Shown: positions 7,951 to 17,046, counted from the first letter of the stretch. The stretch is DNA of 39,721 nt from Arthrobacter sp. RIT-PI-e (GCF_001187915.1 NZ_LGIU01000063.1:1-39721), one strand, 5' to 3'. Numbers and translations are program-made. The notes: generated from the sequence alone by a model not told the origin.

Positions 7951-9507
7951 TCAGCGCTTGCGGCTGCGCTTCTCCCGGACCCGCATGCTGACCTCGATGG
8001 GTGTGCCCTCGAAGCTGAACGTCTCGCGGAGCCTGCGGGTGATGAAGCGCCGGTAGCCGGGATCCAGGAAACCCGTGGTGAAGAGCACGAACTTCGGCGG
8101 CCGGCTGGAGGCCTGCGTACCGAAGAGGATGCGGGGCTGCTTCCCCCCGCGCAGCGGGTGCGGGTGGGCGGACACGAGCTCGCCCAGGAAGGCGTTGAGC
8201 CGCCCCGTGGGGATGCGGCGGTCCCAGGGCTCCAGGGCCACGTCCAGGGCCGGGACCAGGCGGTCCTTGTGCCATCCGGTGAGCGCCGAGATGTTCACCC
8301 GCGGTGCCCAGTCCACGTGGGCGAGATCCTGGTCGATCTCACGCTCGAGGTACCGGCGTCGCTCGTCGTCGAGCAGGTCCCACTTGTTGAAGGCCAGCAC
8401 GATCGACCGGCCCGACTCGATGGCCATGTTGAGGATGCGGACGTCCTGCTCGCTGAGCACCTCGTCCACGGCGAGGAGCACGACGGCGACCTCCGCCTTC
8501 TCGAGCGCCGACTGGGTGCGCAGGGAGGCGTAGTAGTCGGCGCCCTGCTGCATGTGCACGCGGCGGCGGATCCCCGCGGTGTCCACGAAGCGCCAGGTGC
8601 GCCCGCCGAGCTCGATCATCTCGTCCACGGGGTCGCGGGTGGTCCCGGCGAGCGGGTCCACCACCACGCGGTCCGAGCCCGCCAGCTTGTTCAGCAGCGA
8701 GGACTTCCCCACGTTGGGACGCCCGAGGAGTGCGACGCGGCGCGGGCCACCCGAGCGCTCGATCCCGCCGTGCTCGGAGAACTCCGGCAGGATCTCCACC
8801 ACGTGGTCCAGCATGTCGGCCGTTCCCCGGCCGTGCAGGGCCGACACCGGCCAGGGCTGGCCGAAACCGAGGCCCCACAGCATGGCGGCGTCGGCCTCGT
8901 TCTGGATGTCGTCCACCTTGTTCGCCACGAGGATCACGGGGCGGTTCTTGCGCCGCAGCATGCGCACCACGGCCTCGTCCGTGGCCGTGGCCCCTACGGT
9001 CGCATCCACCACGAGCAGCACGGCGTCGGCCATGTCCACCGCGATCTCCGCCTGCTCCGCCACGCGCGCGTTGATGCCCTTGGCGTCGTACTCCCACCCA
9101 CCGGTGTCCACCAGGGTGAAGTTGTGGCCGGTCCACTGGGCGGGGTAGGAGACGCGGTCCCGGGTGACGCCGGGGGTGTCCTCCACCACGGCCTCACGGC
9201 GTCCGAGGATGCGGTTCACCAGGGTGGACTTGCCGACGTTGGGACGCCCCACGATGGCGAGCACCGGGTTCATCCGGCCCTCGGCCTCGTCGTCGTAGTC
9301 CTCGTCCTGCCGTGCGAGGAGGGCGGCGTCCTCGTCGTCGAGCTCGTAGTCCTCGAGACCGGCGCGCAGGGACGCGGCGCGCTGCTCCGCGTCGGCGTCG
9401 TCGAGGTTCTCGAGCAACTCGTCCACCCGGTCCGTGCCGGCGGGCTCGTACTCCTCGCCGTCCGGCTGGTCCGTGGCGGATGCGTTCGGCGAAAGATTCT
9501 CGCTCAT
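7951..9507 (-). CDS. der: Ribosome biogenesis GTPase Der (EngA)
   Basis: This 518-residue essential GTPase has two tandem G domains and a KH-like C-terminus and acts in 50S ribosomal subunit assembly. The first P-loop GRPNVGKST is at 87-95, with switch TPGVTRD, DTGG and NKVD (196-199). The second P-loop GRPNVGKSS is at 262-270, with LAGTTRD, DTAG and NKWD. The C-terminus is basic (EKRSRKR). An acidic, probably disordered extension of about 78 residues precedes the first G domain; this is common in actinobacterial Der. GAAGGA lies seven bases before the ATG. It follows cmk by 81 bp, and that gap holds a short hairpin. Confidence 0.96.
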   Translation of the reverse strand: MSENLSPNASATDQPDGEEYEPAGTDRVDELLENLDDADAEQRAASLRAGLEDYELDDEDAALLARQDEDYDDEAEGRMNPVLAIVGRPNVGKSTLVNRILGRREAVVEDTPGVTRDRVSYPAQWTGHNFTLVDTGGWEYDAKGINARVAEQAEIAVDMADAVLLVVDATVGATATDEAVVRMLRRKNRPVILVANKVDDIQNEADAAMLWGLGFGQPWPVSALHGRGTADMLDHVVEILPEFSEHGGIERSGGPRRVALLGRPNVGKSSLLNKLAGSDRVVVDPLAGTTRDPVDEMIELGGRTWRFVDTAGIRRRVHMQQGADYYASLRTQSALEKAEVAVVLLAVDEVLSEQDVRILNMAIESGRSIVLAFNKWDLLDDERRRYLEREIDQDLAHVDWAPRVNISALTGWHKDRLVPALDVALEPWDRRIPTGRLNAFLGELVSAHPHPLRGGKQPRILFGTQASSRPPKFVLFTTGFLDPGYRRFITRRLRETFSFEGTPIEVSMRVREKRSRKR

Positions 9508-9531
9508 CTGGGGTTCCTTCGGTTGGTGTGT

Positions 9532-9547
9532 ACCGTCTCCCGACGGT
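9532..9547 (-). other. Short hairpin in the cmk-der gap
   Basis: ACCGTC, TCCC loop, GACGGT: a perfect 6-bp stem in the 81-bp gap, about 25 bases upstream of der. There is no T-run, so it could be an attenuating or processing structure or simply chance. Confidence 0.25.
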
Positions 9548-9588
9548 GGTCCTGGTGGGCTGGCGCCCGGGAGTGCCTTGCGGTGCTG

Positions 9589-10347
9589 CTAGTTGGCCAC
9601 GGTGCGCACGATCCTCACGACGGCGGCCACGGTCTGCTCGAAGTCGAGGTCGGAGGAGTCGAGCGTGACCACGCCGTCGGCGGCCTGCCGGAAGTCCACC
9701 ACGGTGGAGTCCCGCGCGTCCCGGTCGGTCACCTGCCGCTTGAGCTGTGCCTCGCTCTGGGTCCCGCCGAGCTGGTCCCCGCGCCGGCGCAGGCGCGCCT
9801 CCTCGCTCGCGGTCAGCAGGATCCGCACCTCGGCGTCCGGGGCGACGACGGTGGTGATGTCCCGGCCCTCGGCGACGATCCGGTGCCCCGCACCGGCGAT
9901 CAGGGCCCGCTGGCGTCGGATGAGTTCGGCGCGCGCCCCGAGCGTGGTGGCCACGGCGCTCACCGACGCCGAGACACCCGGCTCGCGGATGGCGGCGGTC
10001 ACGTCCGCCCCGTCGACGGTCACGCTCTCCCGGTCCGGGCTGGTGCTGACGAACAGGTCCAGGGAACGGGCCGCGGCCTCCACGGCCGCCCGGTCCTCGA
10101 GATCGACGCCGGTCGCGAGGCAGTGGAGGGTCACGGCCCGGTACATCGCACCGGTGTCCAGGTACGCGGCGCGGAACCTCCGCGCCACTTCCCGGCTCAC
10201 ACTGGACTTGCCCGACCCGGACGGGCCGTCGATGGCGATCACGAGCGACTTGCCGAGGCGGAACCCGGACAGCGACGCCGCGGGCTCCGTGGGGTGGACA
10301 TGGCCCGGTCCGTGGTTCGCGGGGACCTCTGCTGATGTCTGGCTCAC
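9589..10347 (-). CDS. cmk: Cytidylate kinase
   Basis: This 252-residue NMP kinase phosphorylates CMP and dCMP for nucleotide recycling. The P-loop GPSGSGKSS is at 41-49, followed by AAYLDTGAMYRAVTL, the insert typical of the long bacterial Cmk type, VAEGRDITTVV and a LID-like LRRRGDQLGG region. Thirty-three extra residues precede the core. The start is GTG with GGAAGG seven bases upstream and overlaps the tyrA stop as GTGA, so translation is probably coupled. The order tyrA-cmk-der is common in actinobacteria; the M. tuberculosis equivalents are Rv1712 and Rv1713. Confidence 0.95.
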   Translation of the reverse strand: MSQTSAEVPANHGPGHVHPTEPAASLSGFRLGKSLVIAIDGPSGSGKSSVSREVARRFRAAYLDTGAMYRAVTLHCLATGVDLEDRAAVEAAARSLDLFVSTSPDRESVTVDGADVTAAIREPGVSASVSAVATTLGARAELIRRQRALIAGAGHRIVAEGRDITTVVAPDAEVRILLTASEEARLRRRGDQLGGTQSEAQLKRQVTDRDARDSTVVDFRQAADGVVTLDSSDLDFEQTVAAVVRIVRTVAN

Positions 10348-11468
10348 TGCACTACCTTCCAGCCCCGTTGCGTCAGGGACTCCGTCAGTTCCTTGTCCTT
10401 GCCCGGCAGCACGGAGAGTTCGGCTAGGCCGAGCTCCCGGCCCGGTGAGTGCTCCAGCCGGAAGTCCTCCACGTTGATCCCCGTGTCACCGATCTCCGTG
10501 AGGAGCTTGGCGATCTGGCCCGGGACGTCGTCCACCAGCACGGTGAGGTGCGCGAAGGAGCCGGGAGGCGTTCCGTGCTTGCCGGGAACACGCGCCTGCC
10601 CCGCGTTGCCCTCCGCCATGAGCTGCGCCATGTCCAATCGCGCGCCGTTCGCCGCGGGGTCCTCGAGGGTCGCGATCAGCCGGTCGAGATCCGCGCGGAC
10701 CCCGTGGAGGATGTCCACGAGGCGCGCGGCGTTGGCTGAGAGGATCTGCACCCAGAGCCGAGGATCGCTCGCGGCGATGCGCGTGACGTCCCGGAGCCCG
10801 TTGCCCGCGAGCGAGAGGGCGCGTGCCGGTGACTCCTGCAGCCTGCTGGCCACGAGGGAGGACACCACCTGGGGCAGGTGGGAGATCAGCGCGACGGCGT
10901 CGTCGTGCTCCTCCGCCGTCATCCGGGCGGGTACGGCCCCGAGGTCGACGGCGAGCGACTCGGCGAGCAGCACCGCCTCCGGCGCGCTGCCGGCGTGGGC
11001 GCAGAGCACCCACGGCGCCCCGGTGAACAGCTCACCGCGCGCGGCGACCGGACCGGACTTCTCACGGCCGGCCATGGGATGGGTACCCACGTAGCGCGGC
11101 AGGTGGGCGACGACGTCGGGCAGCGCGGTGAGTTCCCGCACCACCGCCTCCTTCACGCTGCAGATGTCCACCACCACGGCGTCGGGGTAGCGGTGCAGGG
11201 CACCGGCCACCACGCGTGCGGTGACGTCCGGGGGCGTGGCCACGACCACCAGCTCCGGACGCAGTGCCGTGTCCGTGCCCTGCTCGTCGAGGACCCTGCC
11301 GGCCCCGATGTCGCGGGCCACCGCCTCCGTGGAGGGTGAGGCGTCCGAGAGCACCACGTCGAGGCCGCGCGCCCGCAGGCCCAGGCCGATGCTGGCCCCC
11401 AGCAGTCCCGCCCCGATCACCAGGACCGGCCCCGCGAGATGCGTCCCGTGCTCCGTGCGCACCGTCAT
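10344..11468 (-). CDS. tyrA: Prephenate dehydrogenase with C-terminal ACT domain
   Basis: This 374-residue cytoplasmic enzyme oxidatively decarboxylates prephenate to 4-hydroxyphenylpyruvate in tyrosine synthesis. The NAD-binding motif VLVIGAGLLGASIGLGL is at about 15-31, CSVKEAVV and YVGTHPMAGREKSG (with the catalytic-region His) follow, then a helical dimerisation domain. From about residue 300 an ACT-type segment (FAHLTVLVDDVPGQIAKLL, then GINVEDFRLEH) suggests feedback control by tyrosine. The ATG has no clear ribosome-binding site and begins 4 bp after the pseudouridine synthase stop, so re-initiation is likely. Arogenate use instead of prephenate is possible and cannot be excluded by sequence. 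Confidence 0.92.
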   Translation of the reverse strand: MTVRTEHGTHLAGPVLVIGAGLLGASIGLGLRARGLDVVLSDASPSTEAVARDIGAGRVLDEQGTDTALRPELVVVATPPDVTARVVAGALHRYPDAVVVDICSVKEAVVRELTALPDVVAHLPRYVGTHPMAGREKSGPVAARGELFTGAPWVLCAHAGSAPEAVLLAESLAVDLGAVPARMTAEEHDDAVALISHLPQVVSSLVASRLQESPARALSLAGNGLRDVTRIAASDPRLWVQILSANAARLVDILHGVRADLDRLIATLEDPAANGARLDMAQLMAEGNAGQARVPGKHGTPPGSFAHLTVLVDDVPGQIAKLLTEIGDTGINVEDFRLEHSPGRELGLAELSVLPGKDKELTESLTQRGWKVVQ

Positions 11469-11472
11469 CGGT

Positions 11473-12894
11473 CTACAGACCCACCGAGGCCAGGAGGTGT
11501 CCCACTTCCTGGCGTCCGAGGACCCGGATGCTGCCCTGGCGCTGGTCGCCGACCCGGATGGGACCGACCTGCAGGCGTACCAGCCGCTCCACGGGGTGTC
11601 CCACGGCGTCGAAGAGCCTGCGGACCACGCGGTTGCGTCCGGAGTGGAGGACCACCTCCACGAGGAGATGGCCGGGCGTGGAGTCCACGAGTTTGAAGGA
11701 GTCCACCTGCGCCAGGCCGTCCTCGAGCTCGATGCCCTCCTTCATCTGGGCGCCGACGCCCTGCGCCATGGGCCCGCGCACCTGCACGAGGTAGGTCTTG
11801 GGCACCTCGTAGGAGGGGTGGGTCAGGCGGTTGGTGAGCTCGCCGTCGTTGGTCAGCAGCAGCAGGCCCTCGGTCTCGGCGTCGAGCCGTCCCACGTGGA
11901 AGAGGCGTTCGCCCTTGTCCTTGGTCTTCAGGAAGTCTCTGATGCACGGGCGGCCCTCCGGGTCCTCCATGGTGGAGACCACGCCGCGCGGCTTGTTGAA
12001 GACGTAGTACTTCAGGTGCTCGTCGAGCTGGAGGCGGATGCCGTCCACGTGGACCGCCACCTGCCCGGGGTCCACGCGCACGCCCAGCTCGGTGACGACG
12101 GTGCCGTCCACCTCCACGCGGCCGTCGAGGATCATCTCCTCGCAGACGCGGCGGGAGGCGACGCCGGCGAGCGCCATGACCTTCTGCAGGCGCACGCCCT
12201 CGGGGGTGTGGACGTCGATCTCGTCGGCGGGGCGGCTGGAACGGCGGGGCTTCGCGGGAGCACGGACGGGTCCCAGGTTCTGGCCGAAACGCTCCTTGCC
12301 GAAGGCCTTGGCACCGGCGGGCTGCTGACGTGCGCCGCCCTGGGCGCCGGGGCGGGCCCCCTGCTTGGCTCCTGCGCCCGGTCGCGCGGGTCTGCCGCCC
12401 GAGCGGGCCCCCGGAGCGGCCGAACGGCTGGAGGGGAAGCCCCCTGTGGATCGTCCCGCACCCGCACGGCCGGCGGGGTCGCGGCGATCGCCCCCCGTGG
12501 AGGACGCCGGGCGTCCCTCCGCGGGGCGTCCGGCGTCCCTGCCTCCGCGGTCAGCGGAGGAGCGGGCCTGGGGACCGCCGGCATCCCGACCGCCACGATC
12601 CGGGAACGAGCGGCTCCGGGAGGAGGGGTTCTGCGAGGACCGGGCCTGCGGGCTGCGCTCCGCACGGCCCGACGCGCGGTTCCCCGATGCATGGTTCTCC
12701 GATGCACGGTTCTCGGTGGGGCGGTCCTCGGCGGATCCTCTCCCCCGGTCCGGGAAGGATCGCCCGGCACCGCCGCGGCCACGCTCACCCTGCGGCGAGG
12801 GCTTCCTGCCGCGGCCAGCGTCCGACGAGCGTCCGGATGCTCCGCCGCGGCGGGGCGGGTTGCGTCCGGAACCGGATCCTGGCTGTTGCGTCAT
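11473..12894 (-). CDS. rRNA pseudouridine synthase, RluB/RsuA family, with long disordered N-terminus
   Basis: This 473-residue protein is much longer than the usual ~250 for the family because residues 1-220 are Arg/Gly/Ser/Pro-rich low-complexity sequence. The core has an S4 RNA-binding domain (VRLQKVMALAGVASRRVCEE). It is followed by the pseudouridine synthase domain with GRLDAETEGLLLLTNDG, which holds the catalytic Asp, and a C-terminal HSGRNRVVRRLFDAVGHPV. By family it isomerises a uridine in 23S rRNA, most like RluB. GAAGGA lies eight bases before the ATG. The basic tail may help RNA binding and contains a 15-bp tandem repeat. It follows scpB by 27 bp, matching Rv1711. Confidence 0.9.
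   Translation of the reverse strand: MTQQPGSGSGRNPPRRGGASGRSSDAGRGRKPSPQGERGRGGAGRSFPDRGRGSAEDRPTENRASENHASGNRASGRAERSPQARSSQNPSSRSRSFPDRGGRDAGGPQARSSADRGGRDAGRPAEGRPASSTGGDRRDPAGRAGAGRSTGGFPSSRSAAPGARSGGRPARPGAGAKQGARPGAQGGARQQPAGAKAFGKERFGQNLGPVRAPAKPRRSSRPADEIDVHTPEGVRLQKVMALAGVASRRVCEEMILDGRVEVDGTVVTELGVRVDPGQVAVHVDGIRLQLDEHLKYYVFNKPRGVVSTMEDPEGRPCIRDFLKTKDKGERLFHVGRLDAETEGLLLLTNDGELTNRLTHPSYEVPKTYLVQVRGPMAQGVGAQMKEGIELEDGLAQVDSFKLVDSTPGHLLVEVVLHSGRNRVVRRLFDAVGHPVERLVRLQVGPIRVGDQRQGSIRVLGRQEVGHLLASVGL
12667..12711 (-). repeat. Three 15-bp tandem units inside the pseudouridine synthase gene
   Basis: Three consecutive in-frame 15-bp units read NRASE, NHASG and NRASG in the disordered N-terminus. 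The middle and first units differ at two bases and the third is more diverged. The unit length keeps the frame, so copy-number change would alter only the tail. Confidence 0.75.
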
Positions 12895-12921
12895 GTGGGA
12901 AGTCCTTCGTGTAGGTCGAGC

Positions 12922-13578
12922 TCAATACGTCGTTTCGTCATACTCCCCGAGGCTCTCCGGCCCCGGCAGATGGGGGGCGATCCGCGGCAGGTCGTCCACG
13001 CCGTCCAGTCCCAGTCTCTCCAGGAAGAGGGCGGTGGTGCCGTAGAGCACGGCTCCGGTCTCCGGATCGTTCTCCACCTCCACGACGAGTCCCCGCTGCA
13101 GGAGGGTACGGACCACGGAATCGACGTTGACCCCTCGCACGGCGGACACCCGGGCACGGGAGACGGGTTGGCGGTACGCGATGACCGTCAGGGTCTCGAG
13201 CGCAGCCTGCGAGAGCCGTGCGGTCTGCCCGTCGAGGACGAAGTCCGCGACGACGGCTGCGAAGTGCTTCCGGGAGAAGATGCGCCACCCACCGGCGATG
13301 CTGCGCAGTTCGAAACCGCGCGGCGGGGTGGGTCCGGTGCTTCGGGCACCGACCCCAGTATAGCCGTCATCGTCCCCGCGGCCGTCGTACTCCCGCCGGA
13401 GATCCTGCAGCACCCCGAGCACTTCCTCCTGCGGGACCTGCAGCACGCTCGCGAACCGTTCCTCCGTCACCGGGCGGTCCGCCACCATGAGGATCGCCTC
13501 CACCGCTGCCCGGACACCGCCCGGCAGCTCCTCGACGGCGGGGTGAGGGCCCGGAGCCGCGCCCGCGGACTCAGGCAT
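12922..13578 (-). CDS. scpB: Segregation and condensation protein B
   Basis: This 218-residue winged-helix protein is the kite subunit of the SMC-ScpAB condensin that organises and segregates the chromosome. Recognisable parts are VEAILMVADRPVTEERFASVL near the N-terminus, GWRIFSRKHFAAVVADFVLD and the second winged helix SQAALETLTVIAYRQPVSRA followed by RGVNVDSVVRTLLQRGLV. The start overlaps scpA by 8 bp and GAAGGAGGA sits within the end of scpA, so the two subunits are probably co-translated. Residues 1-20 and the short linker near 85 look flexible. Confidence 0.93.
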   Translation of the reverse strand: MPESAGAAPGPHPAVEELPGGVRAAVEAILMVADRPVTEERFASVLQVPQEEVLGVLQDLRREYDGRGDDDGYTGVGARSTGPTPPRGFELRSIAGGWRIFSRKHFAAVVADFVLDGQTARLSQAALETLTVIAYRQPVSRARVSAVRGVNVDSVVRTLLQRGLVVEVENDPETGAVLYGTTALFLERLGLDGVDDLPRIAPHLPGPESLGEYDETTY

Positions 13579-14497
13579 CGGCTCCTCCTTCCGTCGTGTC
13601 CGTCCCTGCGCCGTCGCCGTCGCCGGAGTCGCCCGTTACCCGCTCGTCGTGTCCTGTCCCGTCGTGTCCTGTCCCGTCCTCCGGGAGGGAGGGCACGCTC
13701 CGGCCGGCTCTCCCGGTCCACCGTACGAGGAGTTCGGACAGGGGCGCTGCCTGCTCGAAGGAGACCGCGCCGTCCCGGAAGAGCTCCAGGAGGGCCAGGA
13801 ACCGCACCACGACCACCAGGCGGGATGCCGCGCCCTCCGTCAGCCTGCCGAAGCTGAGCGCCCCTCCGGGCTCGAGCAGGTCCTGCAGCACCGCGGCCTG
13901 GTCGCGCACGCTGACCACGGGTGCGTGGAGGTGCTCGATGCCCACCGCCGTCGGCTCCTCCTGGCGGGGCGTGAGGACCTTCAGCGCCAGGGCGGCGAAC
14001 TCCTCGGGCGAGTGCGTCCAGAGCAGTTCCGGCAGGAGTCGGGTGAACTCGGGCTCGAGCGCCACGTCACGCGGGTACCTCGCGCCCTCCTCGTCGAGAC
14101 GGTCCGCGAGCACGCGTGCCACGTCCTTGAAGGCGCGGTACTGGAGGAGCCGGGCGAACAGCAGGTCGCGGGCCTCGAGGAGCGCGACGTCCTCCTCGTC
14201 CTCCACGGCTCCGGCGGGGAGCAGCCGTGCCGCCTTCAGGTCCAGGAGGGTGGCGGCCACCACGAGGAACTCGCTCGCCTCGTCCAGCTTCCACTCGCCG
14301 TCCGTGGCCTGGGCGCGGCGGATGTGGGCGATGAACTCGTCCGTGACCTGTGCGAGCGCTATCTCGGTGATGTCCAGTTCACGCCGCGAGATGAGGTTCA
14401 GCAGGAGGTCGAACGGGCCGCTGAAGTTGGTCAGCTGCACCTCGAAGACGGTGCGGGCCACGTGCACCGCCGTACCGACCTCGACCGCGGTGGTCAT
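13571..14497 (-). CDS. scpA: Segregation and condensation protein A
   Basis: This 308-residue kleisin subunit bridges the SMC heads. The N-terminal signature VQLTNFSGPFDLLLNLISRRELDITEIALAQVTDEF is directly visible in parts (FSGPFDLLLNLI, LDITEIALAQVTDEF), and the central FLVVAATLLDLKAARLLP helix follows. The C-terminal winged helix includes LVVVVRFLALLELFRDGAVSFEQ. The last 50 residues are Asp/Gly/Thr-rich, with the tandem GTGHDGTGHD, and probably disordered. It lies 36 bp after parA and overlaps scpB, so parA-scpA-scpB is one operon as in Rv1708-Rv1710. The ribosome-binding site is weak. Confidence 0.93.
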   Translation of the reverse strand: MTTAVEVGTAVHVARTVFEVQLTNFSGPFDLLLNLISRRELDITEIALAQVTDEFIAHIRRAQATDGEWKLDEASEFLVVAATLLDLKAARLLPAGAVEDEEDVALLEARDLLFARLLQYRAFKDVARVLADRLDEEGARYPRDVALEPEFTRLLPELLWTHSPEEFAALALKVLTPRQEEPTAVGIEHLHAPVVSVRDQAAVLQDLLEPGGALSFGRLTEGAASRLVVVVRFLALLELFRDGAVSFEQAAPLSELLVRWTGRAGRSVPSLPEDGTGHDGTGHDERVTGDSGDGDGAGTDTTEGGADA

Positions 14498-14533
14498 TCA
14501 GTCCCGCCGGAGGGGGCGGAGGACTCCGGGCAC

Positions 14534-15418
14534 CTAGGGCGCCCCGCCCCTGCTGATGAGTTCCTTGGCGAGGTTCCGGTAGGCGTCGGCTCCCGAATGG
14601 TTCGCGGCGTAGGAGGTGATCGGTTCCGCGGCCACCGTGGCGTCCGCGAACTTGATGGTCCGCTTGATCACCGTCTCGAAGACCTTGTCGCCGAACGCCT
14701 CGACGAGCCGGGCGATGACCTCGCGGCTGTGCAGGGTGCGGGCGTCGTACATGGTGGCCAGGACGCCGTCGATCTGCAGGCGGGGGTTGAGCCGGTCCTG
14801 GACCTTCTCGATGGTCTCCACGAGCAGGGCCACCGCGCGCAGGGCGAAGAACTCGCAGATCAGCGGGATGATCACACCGTGCGCCGCGGTGAGGGCGTTG
14901 ACGGTCAGGAGACCGAGCGAGGGCTGGCAGTCGATGAGGATGACGTCGTAGTCGTCCGCGACCTTCCGCAGCGCACGGTCGAGGACCTGCTCGCGCGCGA
15001 CCTCGTTGACCAGCTGCACCTCGGCCGCCGAGAGGTCGATGTTGGCCGGCAGCAGGTCGATGTTCTCGATCGCGGTGTGCCGGATGGCGTCGTGGACGGT
15101 CACCTTGCGGTCCATGAGCACGTTGTAGACCGTGACGTCGAGCTCGTGGGGGTTGGTGCCGAGCCCCGCCGAGAGCGCACCCTGCGGGTCGAAGTCCACC
15201 AGGAGCACCCTGCGCCCGGCTTCGGCGAGCGCGGCACCGAGGTTGATCGTGGACGTCGTCTTGCCCACACCGCCCTTCTGGTTGACCATGGCGATGATCC
15301 TCGCCGGACCGTGCGAGTCCAGTGCGCGGGGTTCGGGGAACTCGGTCACGGCTCGGCCGGGCGGGCCGAGGCCCGGGTCCGCTGCGGCGGACAGAGTGGA
15401 ACCCTGTTCAGTACTCAC
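14534..15418 (-). CDS. ParA/Soj-family ATPase upstream of scpAB
   Basis: This is a 294-residue ParA-type ATPase. After a 38-residue flexible leader comes ARIIAMVNQKGGVGKTTSTIN with the deviant Walker A motif KGGVGKTT at 48-55, then VLLVDFDPQGALSAGLG and ILIDCQPSLGLLTVNAL. The GTG at 15418 has GGAG six bases upstream; a GTG four codons earlier lacks such a site. It is the first gene of the scpAB cluster and matches Rv1708. It has no ParB neighbour. Linkage to scpAB suggests a role in chromosome organisation or segregation, but this paralogue should not be assumed to be the origin-partitioning ParA. Confidence 0.88.
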   Translation of the reverse strand: MSTEQGSTLSAAADPGLGPPGRAVTEFPEPRALDSHGPARIIAMVNQKGGVGKTTSTINLGAALAEAGRRVLLVDFDPQGALSAGLGTNPHELDVTVYNVLMDRKVTVHDAIRHTAIENIDLLPANIDLSAAEVQLVNEVAREQVLDRALRKVADDYDVILIDCQPSLGLLTVNALTAAHGVIIPLICEFFALRAVALLVETIEKVQDRLNPRLQIDGVLATMYDARTLHSREVIARLVEAFGDKVFETVIKRTIKFADATVAAEPITSYAANHSGADAYRNLAKELISRGGAP

Positions 15419-15479
15419 GTTTTTCTCCACGCTTCCGTCGGATCTGGTGCAGGCCGGCCGGGACGTCGGATCCGGGCGG

Positions 15480-15503
15480 TGTTTCTCTTGATGTTTCTCT
15501 CGA
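15480..15503. repeat. Two adjacent 12-bp direct repeats upstream of parA-scpAB
   Basis: TGTTTCTCTTGA is followed directly by TGTTTCTCTCGA (11 of 12 identical), 62-85 bases upstream of the GTG of the ParA gene. This is an AT-richer patch in a very GC-rich leader and could be a regulator site. It lacks the palindrome of parS (TGTTTCACGTGAAACA). Confidence 0.5.
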
Positions 15504-15567
15504 TCAACCGTACAACGCCCGCGCGCGGGCCGCCCTCCCTGCTGCGGCGCGCGGCAACGGGCGGGAC

Positions 15568-15608
15568 CGACGGCGGCGGTCCCCGGACCCGCTCCGGGGC
15601 GCCGCCGT
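15568..15608 (-). terminator. GC-rich hairpin after dctA
   Basis: On the minus strand GACGGCGG-CG-CCCCGGA pairs with TCCGGGG-A-CCGCCGTC around a five-base loop, about 30 bases after the dctA stop. There is no U-tract, so it would be an atypical terminator, or a block to read-through into parA. Confidence 0.5.
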
Positions 15609-15639
15609 CGTCGTGGTCAGGGCTCGTGGCCCGGCGGGA

Positions 15640-17046
15640 TCAGCGCGTCGGGGGTCCGTCGACGGCCGCCGCGGTGGTGACGGCCGAGCTCTCCTCGACG
15701 TCGTTGTCGTCGTCGAAGCGGTGGTCGGTGGTCATGGTGGCCTCGTCGAACGGCATGCGGCCGTCGAGCACCTCGTCCACGCGGGCCCGGTCGATCTCCT
15801 TCGTCCAGGTGCCGATGAGGACGGTCGCCACGGCGTTGCCGGTGAAGTTGGTCAGCGCACGGGCCTCGGACATGAAGCGGTCGATGCCGACGATGAGCCC
15901 GACACCGTCCACCAGGTCGGGGCGGTGCGACTGCAGGCCGCCGGCGAGGGTGGCCAGGCCGGCGCCGGTGACACCGGCTGCTCCCTTGGACGCGATGATC
16001 ATGAAGGCCAGCAGGGAGACCTGCTCGCCGAGTTCCAGCGGCTTGCCGAGCGCCTCGGCCACGAACAGGGCCGCCATGGTCAGGTAGATCGCGGTCCCGT
16101 CCAGGTTGAACGAGTACCCGGTGGGCACGGTGACGCCGACCACCGGCTTGGAGACGCCGAGGTGCTCCATCTTGGCGATCAGGCGGGGAAGGGCGGCTTC
16201 GGAGGACGAGGTGCTGAAGATCAGCAGGTACTCGCGGCCGAGGTACTTCATGAGCTTGAAGATGTTCACGCCCGTCGCCAGTTTCAGCAGGCCGCCGAGG
16301 ACGACCGCGATGAACAGGGCGCACGTGAGGTAGAAGGCGATCATGAGCGTCGCCATGCTGATGATGGCCTGCACGCCGGTCTCGCCGACGACGGCGGCGA
16401 TCGCGCCGAAGGCACCGATGGGCGCGAGCCACATGATCATGATGAGGATGCGGAACACCAGAGCCTGGATGTGGCCGATGCCGCGGAGGATCGGACGGCC
16501 GGCGGAGCCCATCTTCTGCAGGGCGAATCCGACGAGCAGTGCCACGAAGAGGGTCTGCAGGATGCTGGGCCCCGTCAGCGCGGACAGCAGCGTGGTGGGG
16601 ATGATGCCGATCAGGAACCCGACGGTGCCCTCGGGTGCGCCCTCGGCCGCGGCGGGAATCTCGTACGTCGAGGACGAGATGTCCAGTCCTTCACCGGGCT
16701 GGATCAGGTTCCCGACCACGAGACCGATCCCGAGCGCGAAGGTGGACATCACCATGAAGTACCCCAGGGCGAGACCGCCCACCTTGCCGACGGTCGCGGC
16801 CTTCGCGATGGAGCCGACGCCGAGCACGATCGTGCAGAAGATGATCGGGGCGATCATCATCTTGATCAGGTTGATGAAGGCGGTGCCGATCGGCTTCAGT
16901 CCCTTGGCGAACTCGGGTGCGGCCAGACCGAGGACCGCGCCGAGGACGACGGCGACGATGACGGCGATGTACAGGAAATGGGTCTTGTCGACCCTCTTGC
17001 GGGGTTGTGCAGGTCCGCTCTCGGACCGCGATGGCGCCATAGCCAT
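15640..17046 (-). CDS. dctA: C4-dicarboxylate/proton symporter DctA (DAACS family)
   Basis: This 468-residue inner-membrane transporter would import succinate, fumarate and malate with cations. After a 20-residue basic cytoplasmic start, hydrophobic segments begin at FLYIAVIVAVVLGAVLGLAA. The family motifs are clear: LIKMMIAPIIFCTIVLGV at 60-77, the serine-rich re-entrant loop STSSSEAALP at 278-287, PTGYSFNLDG at 308-317 and SKGAAGVTGAG near 351-361. The ATG at 17046 has GGGAG six bases upstream. The frame stays open for 2.1 kb further, but only as the antisense of the sensor kinase genes. It is divergent from a DcuS/DcuR-type two-component system, its likely regulator. Glutamate/aspartate transport is the main alternative in this family. 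Confidence 0.92.
   Translation of the reverse strand: MAMAPSRSESGPAQPRKRVDKTHFLYIAVIVAVVLGAVLGLAAPEFAKGLKPIGTAFINLIKMMIAPIIFCTIVLGVGSIAKAATVGKVGGLALGYFMVMSTFALGIGLVVGNLIQPGEGLDISSSTYEIPAAAEGAPEGTVGFLIGIIPTTLLSALTGPSILQTLFVALLVGFALQKMGSAGRPILRGIGHIQALVFRILIMIMWLAPIGAFGAIAAVVGETGVQAIISMATLMIAFYLTCALFIAVVLGGLLKLATGVNIFKLMKYLGREYLLIFSTSSSEAALPRLIAKMEHLGVSKPVVGVTVPTGYSFNLDGTAIYLTMAALFVAEALGKPLELGEQVSLLAFMIIASKGAAGVTGAGLATLAGGLQSHRPDLVDGVGLIVGIDRFMSEARALTNFTGNAVATVLIGTWTKEIDRARVDEVLDGRMPFDEATMTTDHRFDDDNDVEESSAVTTAAAVDGPPTR

Noticed and set aside
15480..15503. parS-like centromere site by the scpAB-linked ParA
   Set aside because: The TGTTTC half is present, but the sequence is a direct repeat and lacks the GAAACA half required for the parS palindrome.
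11221..16087. Two open frames of more than 800 codons on the plus strand opposite tyrA, the pseudouridine synthase, scpAB and parA
   Set aside because: Low-complexity shadow translations without domains or ribosome-binding sites, opposite genes with clear family motifs.
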